DNA of 41,558 nucleotides from Atopobiaceae bacterium (GTDB taxonomy: Bacteria; Actinomycetota; Coriobacteriia; Coriobacteriales; Atopobiaceae). The DNA is taken from the NCBI GenBank assembly GCA_017459605.1, contig JAFUCQ010000118.1:1-41558 (forward strand), given 5' to 3'. Of this stretch, positions 31,758-38,512 are shown in pieces. Numbering within the stretch: position 1 is the stretch's first letter; the number at the start of each line of letters is the position of its first letter. The translations under genes and the position numbers were made by a program. Under the pieces are notes generated by a model. The model searched no databases. It worked only from the letters and a program-made list of their open reading frames with translations, and was not told the origin of the DNA.

Positions 31758-32462
31758 CTACACGCGAAGCATGCGGTAGCCAACACCCACGTGGGTCTGA
31801 ATGTAGCGCGGGTGAGACGGGTCTGCCTCAATCTTCTTGCGAAGCGAACGCATGAACACGCGCAGGCTCGGAAGCTCATCGTCAGCGTCTGATCCCCAAA
31901 TCTCCTGCAGGATAAAGCGGTGAGTGAGCACCTTGTCCACATTTTTGGACAGCAAGGTAATGAGACGGAACTCAATTGGAGTGAGGTGGAGCTCCTCGCC
32001 ATTGAGCTTGGCTATGCTTGCATCAAAGTCGATGGTCAAATCGCCATTCACAAAGATGGAATCCTTGCTCACGGCAGTATCAGAAAGTGTTGCCAAGCGG
32101 CGCTGCGTCACGCGCAGGCGAGCAAGCAGCTCGTCAATTGAGAACGGCTTGGTGAGATAGTCGTCAGCGCCTGCATCAAGGGCTGCAATTTTGTCTGCAT
32201 CTTCGTTGCGTGCGCTCACAATGATGATGGGCATAGGTGACCACGTGCGAACACGCTTAATAACCTCAATGCCATCAATATCAGGCAAACCCAAATCCAA
32301 AATCATGATGTCTGGGTTCTCGTCTGAAGCAAGGTGGAGCGCTTCTGTGCCCGAAGAGGCAATGCTGTGGTCGTATCCACGGGTTTCGAGCGTGGTGACA
32401 ATGAGATTTCGGACGGCAGGATCGTCCTCGACAATCAGAATCACGGGCTTAGAAATCGACAT
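31758..32462 (-). CDS. KdpE/OmpR-type response regulator
   Basis: The protein is 234 aa from the ATG at 32462 (AGGAGG nine bases upstream). The receiver domain (4-117) has the acidic pair at Asp13, the phosphorylation site Asp56 in DIMILDLGLPD and Lys105 in YLTKPF. The winged-helix output domain (about 130-232) has LTPIEFRLITLLSKN and VFMRSLRKKIEADPSHPRYI then VGVGYRML. It looks closest to KdpE. Its start lies 14 bases inside the kinase gene, giving tight coupling. No kdpFABC genes are in the window, so potassium control is not shown. Confidence 0.92.
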   Translation of the reverse strand: MSISKPVILIVEDDPAVRNLIVTTLETRGYDHSIASSGTEALHLASDENPDIMILDLGLPDIDGIEVIKRVRTWSPMPIIIVSARNEDADKIAALDAGADDYLTKPFSIDELLARLRVTQRRLATLSDTAVSKDSIFVNGDLTIDFDASIAKLNGEELHLTPIEFRLITLLSKNVDKVLTHRFILQEIWGSDADDELPSLRVFMRSLRKKIEADPSHPRYIQTHVGVGYRMLRV

Positions 32463-33825
32463 GGTTAGGTGCCTCCTCTGCTGGAAGTGAGAAACGAAAA
32501 ATGCAGCCGCTTGGAACATTGTCCTCTACCAGTATAGTGCCATTATGTGCGGTAATGATAGAACGTGACAAAGAAAGTCCAAGACCAAAGCTGCGAAAGG
32601 TATCTGCACTCACACCGCGTGCTGTTGCACGAGTGGCTGTGCCAAAGGGATCAAACACGCGCTGCTTGTCGGCATCGGGGATGCCCGGGCCGTTGTCTGC
32701 AACGCTCACAATTACCTGATTGTTTTCTCGCTTGGTACTCAGCGTGATGGTAGAACCAGGCTGTGTGTAAATAATCGCATTGTTGATGAGATTGATGATG
32801 ACGAGCGCAATAAGACGGGCGTTCATGCGCACCAGTAAGAGTTCATCTGAGTCGACGAGAACAAACTCATGCTCCGAGAGCTTTCTGCTTACGTGGTGCA
32901 GCGCCTCTTCGATGACATCATCCATGAGCTCGTAGTCCATCTTGAGACTCATCGAGTCGTTTTCAAGACGTGTCATGGTAAGCAGATTCTCAACGGTTTG
33001 GTTGAGCCAGAGAGCATCGTCGTAAATATCGGTGAGAAGCCGTGTGCGCTCTTCTTCTCTTAGCGTGTTGTTGCTGGTCATGAGAACATCGGCGTTGCCC
33101 GAGATAGAGGTAAGTGGCGTGCGCAAGTCATGTGAGATTGAGAGCAAGAGGTTGCTTCTCAGTTTTTCGTTTTGCGCAGTGATAGCGGCTTGTTCGCGGG
33201 CCTCTTGGGCGTTGCTGCGCTCGAGCGCTCGTGCCGCCTCGTCGGCAATTGTCATGATTGAGTTGAGTTCTGCGGTAGATGTTGGGTCGTCTCCATCCAT
33301 GATGGCTAAAACACCAAGCACCGAGGTTTTGGAGCGAAGCGCTCGATACGAGCCGCTGGGCGTGGTATAGGCCTGAGGCAAGGATGCTTCAACTGGCAGC
33401 GACAAGGCAGCTTTGACTGCATCGGGCTCGTTGGGAATGTAGGCATCTGAGCCGGGTGCATGAAAGACGTGAGGGTCGCCGCCCTCGGGCATCTCGTAGG
33501 GATACCATGCAACATCGCGGTCTGCTATGTCTGAGATGGCAGCCAGCATACCCTGCACAATTTCTTCTGAACTCGAACGGTCTCTGAGCTGTGCGGCAGT
33601 TTGGTGAAGTTCCTCCTCATGTTTGCGCTTTGCAAGCTCACCATCAAGCTGGTCTTTGAAATCGATGAGCAGCCACGCCAAGGCGATTGCCGCTACAACA
33701 ATGCAAGCGATGACAAGCCAGTTTCGCACAAAAAGCGCATTAATAAGCCCAAGAAGAAGAGCCGTAGCTGAGACAACGAGTGCTATGACCCGTACACCCT
33801 CTAGGCTGTTGACTCGTGTCTTCAT
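32449..33825 (-). CDS. Sensor histidine kinase, KdpD-C-terminal-like
   Basis: The protein is 458 aa, with GAGGGG before the ATG. Two transmembrane helices lie at residues 11-31 and 36-54 with almost no extracellular loop. A GAF-like domain (about 85-200) follows, then dimerisation helix with His232 in SISHDLRTPLTSISG, N-box NLINNAIIYT, G1 DNGPGIP and G2 GLGLSLS. It resembles the C-terminal half of KdpD but lacks the N-terminal KdpD and Usp domains. Signals must therefore come from the membrane or the GAF-like domain. It pairs with the overlapping response regulator. Confidence 0.92.
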   Translation of the reverse strand: MKTRVNSLEGVRVIALVVSATALLLGLINALFVRNWLVIACIVVAAIALAWLLIDFKDQLDGELAKRKHEEELHQTAAQLRDRSSSEEIVQGMLAAISDIADRDVAWYPYEMPEGGDPHVFHAPGSDAYIPNEPDAVKAALSLPVEASLPQAYTTPSGSYRALRSKTSVLGVLAIMDGDDPTSTAELNSIMTIADEAARALERSNAQEAREQAAITAQNEKLRSNLLLSISHDLRTPLTSISGNADVLMTSNNTLREEERTRLLTDIYDDALWLNQTVENLLTMTRLENDSMSLKMDYELMDDVIEEALHHVSRKLSEHEFVLVDSDELLLVRMNARLIALVIINLINNAIIYTQPGSTITLSTKRENNQVIVSVADNGPGIPDADKQRVFDPFGTATRATARGVSADTFRSFGLGLSLSRSIITAHNGTILVEDNVPSGCIFRFSLPAEEAPNHVDF

Positions 33826-34053
33826 GGTCCCCTCGCTTTAAATCTTAATATCTACCTATTACTATAACCTTAACTCAGCCAAAAGACTGCATAAACTTCG
33901 CGAGATTTAAGGCGCAGTATCATGATTTTTTGCAAATATATGCGATTTGAGTTTAGTCCCAAGATGTTGTTTGAGCCGTAGTCGTGTTAGTGTTTATCTG
34001 ACATGAGAAGTGCTTTGGACAATCACCTTCAATGTGCGTGAGAGGAGGACTGC

Positions 34054-35694
34054 ATGCGACACGCTCGCTTGGGAGATTTGCTCTCAGATGCAGGTCTTAT
34101 TACAACCGAGCAGCTCGATGAAGCCTTGCTTGCGCAAAGGCGCAGCGGTAAGCGTCTGGGTGAGCAGCTGGTAGCCAGTGGTTTTATCACAGACCGACAG
34201 CTCGTCGATGCGCTGACCGTTCAGCTGGGTATCGAGTTTGCAGACCTGTCTCCGCAAAACTTGCCTGCTCCCGAGGTGGTACGACTCATTCCTCGGAGCC
34301 TTGCGCGGCGCTACTCCATGCTTCCTTACAAGGTGGAGGGAGACACCCTTCATCTGGCAATGTCTGACCCGCTCAACACGGTTGCTGCAGGAGAAGCTCG
34401 CTCGGTGTGTGGTATGTCTGTGGTGCCCATGATTGGCATTTATGACGAGGTAACGCAGGCCATCGAGACCCTCTATGACATAGGAGGCACCCAAACAGAA
34501 GAGTTGGGTCCTGCCGCTCAGCTTGAGCTTTCTCAGGCAGAAGCACCAGCAGTGCCGTCGTTGACCTCGACCTTGGCTGATCGCATTATTGAACGTGCGC
34601 TCTCAGACCGGGCAAGTGACATCCACTTTATTCCGGGCGAAGAGGGTCTGCGCGTTTTGTTGCGCGTCGATGGACAGCTGCATGACAACTTTGAGATTCC
34701 ACGCGAGCGCCAGCAAGCACTCATCTCCAGAATCAAAGCGATGTGCTCGCTTCCTGATACACAAACAACGATGCCCCAGCTGGGACGCACGATGCTTCGC
34801 ATACGCGGCCGAGAAGCTGATATTCGTGCGTCAACGCTTCCAACCTTGGCAGGGGAGAGAATACACCTGCGTTTGTATGATCCCTCAGAGCGCATTTCAT
34901 CGCTCGAAGAGCTTGGTCTGCGCGGTGCTGAACTCTCTGCCATTAAGCGGGTTTTGTCCCATAAACATGGACTTATCGTGTTGGCTGGCATGGTGGGTTC
35001 GGGTGTCTCGACGACGTTGTCGTTGCTTGCCTCTCGCTTGGTGGCGTCAGGACGTTCGGTGGTGACTATCGAAGACCCCGTTGAGTTTCCCATCGAGGGC
35101 GTGGCACAACTGCAGGTAAATCCTCGTGCGGGGCTTGGCTTTTTTGAAGGCATGCACGCAGCAGTTCTGCAAGATCCAGACGTTATTATGCTCGGAGCGC
35201 TTCCCGCTGCAGACCTTGCCTCACTTGCGGTATCAACTGCACGCGCAGGAAGGCTCGTGGTGGTAGCGCTTCCAGCAGAAAACGCAGCTGACGCCATACA
35301 TCGCATGTATGAGTTTGGGATAACGCCAGATCAGCTTGCATCGTGCTTGCGAGCAGTTGTGGCGCAACGTTTGGCTCGACGGGTGTGTTCGCACTGTGGT
35401 CGGGTTGCCAAAGTGAGCCAAGAAAAGCTTGAGCAGCTTGGCTTAGACAAGACACTAACGCCCATGGAAGGCCAAGGTTGTCCCGAGTGTTTTGATACGG
35501 GTTGTCGAGATCGCATTGCCTTGGTTGAGCTGGTAGAACTCGGTGAGGCAAGCAGGGCATGCCTTCGCGAGCAATATCCGTCATGCGACTTTGAGAGTTG
35601 TGCCTCAGAAGATTACCTGACCACCATGAAGCAAAGCGCACGTAGGCTCGTGGCCGACGGAATCATCCCGCTTTCTGAATTGGAACAACTCTAA
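34054..35694 (+). CDS. GspE/PilB-like protein with c-di-GMP-binding MshEN domain and inactive ATPase site
   Basis: The protein is 546 aa, with GAGAGGAGG upstream. The N-terminal MshEN domain has both consensus halves: RLGDLLSDAGLITTEQLDEA (residues 5-24) and RLGEQLVASGFITDRQLVDA (34-53), the signature of c-di-GMP binding. The GspE domain keeps the Asp box TIEDPVEF (338-345) and the tetracysteine zinc site (CSHC 445-448, CPEC 476-479). Catalytic motifs are lost: Walker A is GMVGSGVST with Val318 for Lys, Walker B GExRD is GALPA with Ala382 for Glu, and the His box STLHTN reads VALPAEN. It cannot be a normal pilus motor. No other pilus genes are nearby. It may be a c-di-GMP-responsive regulator of a motor (inference). 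Confidence 0.9.
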   Translation: MRHARLGDLLSDAGLITTEQLDEALLAQRRSGKRLGEQLVASGFITDRQLVDALTVQLGIEFADLSPQNLPAPEVVRLIPRSLARRYSMLPYKVEGDTLHLAMSDPLNTVAAGEARSVCGMSVVPMIGIYDEVTQAIETLYDIGGTQTEELGPAAQLELSQAEAPAVPSLTSTLADRIIERALSDRASDIHFIPGEEGLRVLLRVDGQLHDNFEIPRERQQALISRIKAMCSLPDTQTTMPQLGRTMLRIRGREADIRASTLPTLAGERIHLRLYDPSERISSLEELGLRGAELSAIKRVLSHKHGLIVLAGMVGSGVSTTLSLLASRLVASGRSVVTIEDPVEFPIEGVAQLQVNPRAGLGFFEGMHAAVLQDPDVIMLGALPAADLASLAVSTARAGRLVVVALPAENAADAIHRMYEFGITPDQLASCLRAVVAQRLARRVCSHCGRVAKVSQEKLEQLGLDKTLTPMEGQGCPECFDTGCRDRIALVELVELGEASRACLREQYPSCDFESCASEDYLTTMKQSARRLVADGIIPLSELEQL

Positions 35695-35761
35695 GCTTGA
35701 GCAACTCTAAGCTGGAGCAACTCTAGCGCGAACAACTCTAAGCGCGAACGACTCAACTCTA
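35684..35761. repeat. 16-bp tandem repeat spanning the stop codons of two convergent genes
   Basis: Four units of the form (A/G)(A/G)CAACTCTAAGC plus three to four bases and a degenerate fifth. The first unit contains the stop of the GspE-like gene (35692-35694) and the last contains the stop of the EAL gene (35759-35761). Confidence 0.9.
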
Positions 35762-38155
35762 AACCGACGGCCTGCCACCGCCACCGCGGTTGCCACGCCG
35801 TGGCGTAACCCTTCTGCGGCGAGCATTGCTGTCGGAAAGCTTGCTGTGAGCTGCGTGGTCACGCTCTGCCCGCTCTGTTGCGCTTTGGCGCGGTGTTGCC
35901 GCAGCTGTTCCACCATAGGGCGTGAGGTTGGTAGACATGACGAGGAAGGTATTGACACCCTCTTCTTCAAAATCAGCAATGTGGCGAACATGCGTTGAAC
36001 AGCGGGTTTTGTTAACCATGTGCTCAAGGCTCTGCTCGGTGTCCGTTCTGAGAGCTGCAATCAGGCGACGCATGAGAATCGAGCGGAAGGCACCATCTGA
36101 GTTGTAGAAATCTAGGGCCTGCTCAAGGTTTTCGATACCCATGTGATGGAGATGCTCAACAAAAGCCTCGTTTTGTGTGAGGAAGGTCAAATCCTCTCCG
36201 CGCTTCTCGAGAATGGCGAGCGGTACGCCGCGAGCTCCATACAAAATGTCAGTACCATTGTTGAACTCAGCCATGGCGTTGGGACTCAAAACGTTGATTG
36301 AGCCAATGGTCTCGTAATACTCAGACTCGCTTCGAGATTCTGTCTCGAGGCTGGTGCTCAAAAGCACGGTCTCATAGGGGCGGGGTTTGTCAAAGAGATA
36401 ACCCTGCAGCATCTGGCAGCCAATACCGCTCAGGAATTGCTGCTGCTCAACGGTCTCGACACCCTCGGCTACGGTCTTGATGCCCAAGCGCTTTGCCATG
36501 TCGATAATGGACTTGAGAATCTCATGCGACTTCTTGTTGTTGTCAAAGCCGTGGAGAAACGCCATGTCAATCTTGAGCACGTCAAAGTTGTAGTCTTTGA
36601 GCAGGTTAAGTGACGAGAAACCACTACCAAAGTCATCCATCCAGACAGCATAGCCAGCATCGCGGAAACGATCGAGCTGCGGGCGGAAGAATGCTGCGTC
36701 TTCATCGAGGGCACTCTCGGTGACCTCTACGTGGATATACTTACGGTCGATACCTGCTGCTTTAACTTCCCTTTGCATGAAATCGTAGATATCACAGAGC
36801 TGGAAGTCGAGGCGTGACAGATTGATAGAGACAGGAATAGGATCGAGACCTTGATTTTGGAGCTTGGCAAGGTCTTGGCACACGTGGCGAATCACTTGGC
36901 AGTCAACCTTGTGAATGAGGTGAGATTGCTCAAGTGTTGGGATAAAGATGTGGGGCGGCAACAGACCAAACTCTGGGTCGTCCCAGCGACACAAGGCTTC
37001 ATAGCCACAAACCTTGCCCGTGATTGAGCGAACAAGTGGCTGGTAAAAGACCTTGATGTAGCCGTTTGCAATGGCAACATCAATATTGCTCACCACGTGC
37101 TGGCTCATGCTGATTTGCTGATCGAGCTCGTGGTCGTAATGGCGTACATGACGGTCGTACATGCCCTTGATGCTATCGCACGCAAGTTTGGCTCTGACCG
37201 TTGCAAGAACTGCCTCACTGTCTTCAGGATCTAAGGTATAGACACCAGCCTTGAGCTCAAGCGACACGCGACTCTGGTAGTCATGAATGATGTCGTGAAG
37301 TCTGCTTATGCGCTCATCAACATTGAGGGCAGTGGTAGCGACAACGTAGCAGTCGATGGACAGGCGGGTTGCTGGGGCATCGGGAAACTCTCGGCGGATA
37401 GACTCAGCCAAAAACTGAAGCAGGAGGTCGCCGCCCTGAAAACCGTAGGCGCGGTTGTAAGCCTTGAAATTCTCGATATCAAAGTGGATAACCGAGATAC
37501 GGTCTTGCGTTGAACGAGCATCAACAATCTGCTGGAGACGCTTGCGGAAAACAGCAGCGCTTGGAAGGCCGGTGAGGGCGTCTATCTCGTTGGTGCGGCG
37601 CTCAAGTGTGTCGCGTGTGATAGAAAACAGACGACTTGACTCATCGGCAGGAACACCGCGCTCATCAGGGTCTCCCGAGTATAGGATGACCCGACTGTTA
37701 TCTTTGAGCGCTTGTTGCGAAAGCCTGTCTGCGTGATTTGCAAGATCTTCAAAGGTGCTTTGAGCATCAACAGCACCAATGCAGACGATTGGTCGAATCG
37801 AGCTGTTAACCTCAATAGTAAGACGCTCGGCTCGCCATGCGAGATCTTCAATACGCTTCAAAAAGGAAATACTAGGGAGCCCATCAAAGCGAATCAAAAA
37901 ACTGTCCTCAGAAAAACGAATGATGGTATCTGAGGCACGGACGCAGCCTGTGATGGTGGTGGCTACATCTCTGACAAGCTTGTCTACACAGGCTTGATTG
38001 TGTGCCTCACGAATCTCGTTGAGGTTGGCTACGCGCAGTACGGCAACCTTGCGGCAAGAATCTCCCTTAGTGTTTTCATAGAAGTTCCGGTTGAGTGCAC
38101 CGGTTATATTGTCACGGCTAAGTGCAACACTCTTGTCGTTCTGACTATTTGTCAT
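35759..38155 (-). CDS. EAL-domain c-di-GMP phosphodiesterase with two degenerate GGDEF domains
   Basis: The protein is 798 aa from the ATG at 38155 (GTGAGG six bases upstream). Two GGDEF-like domains (about 10-160 and 185-345) have lost the active motif: RFSEDSFLI and TRLSIDCYVV stand where R-GGDEF-F would be. The EAL domain (about 365-615) keeps all catalytic residues: YEALCRW, VSINLSRLDF, VEVTESALDED, WMDDFGSGFSSL, VLKIDMAF, AEGVET and LQGYLF. A PAS-like region (about 630-745) and a basic Arg/Gly tail (RRRRVTPRRGNRGGGGRPSV) follow. It should hydrolyse c-di-GMP in the cytoplasm. It converges on the MshEN protein gene, whose product should bind the same nucleotide. Confidence 0.93.
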   Translation of the reverse strand: MTNSQNDKSVALSRDNITGALNRNFYENTKGDSCRKVAVLRVANLNEIREAHNQACVDKLVRDVATTITGCVRASDTIIRFSEDSFLIRFDGLPSISFLKRIEDLAWRAERLTIEVNSSIRPIVCIGAVDAQSTFEDLANHADRLSQQALKDNSRVILYSGDPDERGVPADESSRLFSITRDTLERRTNEIDALTGLPSAAVFRKRLQQIVDARSTQDRISVIHFDIENFKAYNRAYGFQGGDLLLQFLAESIRREFPDAPATRLSIDCYVVATTALNVDERISRLHDIIHDYQSRVSLELKAGVYTLDPEDSEAVLATVRAKLACDSIKGMYDRHVRHYDHELDQQISMSQHVVSNIDVAIANGYIKVFYQPLVRSITGKVCGYEALCRWDDPEFGLLPPHIFIPTLEQSHLIHKVDCQVIRHVCQDLAKLQNQGLDPIPVSINLSRLDFQLCDIYDFMQREVKAAGIDRKYIHVEVTESALDEDAAFFRPQLDRFRDAGYAVWMDDFGSGFSSLNLLKDYNFDVLKIDMAFLHGFDNNKKSHEILKSIIDMAKRLGIKTVAEGVETVEQQQFLSGIGCQMLQGYLFDKPRPYETVLLSTSLETESRSESEYYETIGSINVLSPNAMAEFNNGTDILYGARGVPLAILEKRGEDLTFLTQNEAFVEHLHHMGIENLEQALDFYNSDGAFRSILMRRLIAALRTDTEQSLEHMVNKTRCSTHVRHIADFEEEGVNTFLVMSTNLTPYGGTAAATPRQSATERAERDHAAHSKLSDSNARRRRVTPRRGNRGGGGRPSV

Positions 38156-38262
38156 AAAGAACCTCACTAAAATGGACTCTTAGCACTTTCTTTATGAAGG
38201 TAATCATATAACCTTTTCTACCAAAGAGCTAGGGTTACATACGAAAAAAATAAGATTCTTTT

Positions 38263-38290
38263 AAACAGCTCGATATGAATCAGGCTGTTT
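38263..38290 (-). terminator. Weak terminator after copA
   Basis: Seven-base arms AAACAGC and GCTGTTT abut the copA stop codon; the minus strand beyond them is A/T-rich with a later run of T's. Short stem, so only tentative. Confidence 0.35.
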
Positions 38291-38512
38291 TTACGAGACA
38301 AGTTCGGTGATAGCGCCTGTCTCATACCCAGCATCAACAATGGCTGCTTGAAGGTTTTCATCGCTGACCGACGACTCAACTGAGACGCGGGCATATTTGT
38401 TTTCGAGGCTCACCTCCACCTCGCTCACACCTTCGATTTTTTCAAGCGCTTTGGTGACATATGCAACGCAGTGCTCGCACATCATGCCTTCTACCTCGAT
38501 GTTCTTTCTCAT
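38291..38512 (-). CDS. Possible nested CopZ copper chaperone (internal start within copA)
   Basis: An in-frame ATG at 38512 is preceded by GAAAGGAAG seven bases upstream. It would give a 73-aa protein beginning MRKNIEVEGMMCEHCVAYV, a complete CopZ/Atx1-type domain with Cys12 and Cys15. The domain is already the C-terminus of CopA, so this may be a fused copZ that retains its old translation signal. Use of the start is a prediction. E. coli copA is known to make a separate chaperone by frameshifting, which shows the principle. Confidence 0.55.
   Translation of the reverse strand: MRKNIEVEGMMCEHCVAYVTKALEKIEGVSEVEVSLENKYARVSVESSVSDENLQAAIVDAGYETGAITELVS

Noticed and set aside
34968-35020. Calling the GspE-like protein an active PilB motor
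   Set aside because: The Walker A Lys, Walker B Glu and His-box His are all replaced, and no other pilus assembly gene is in the window.
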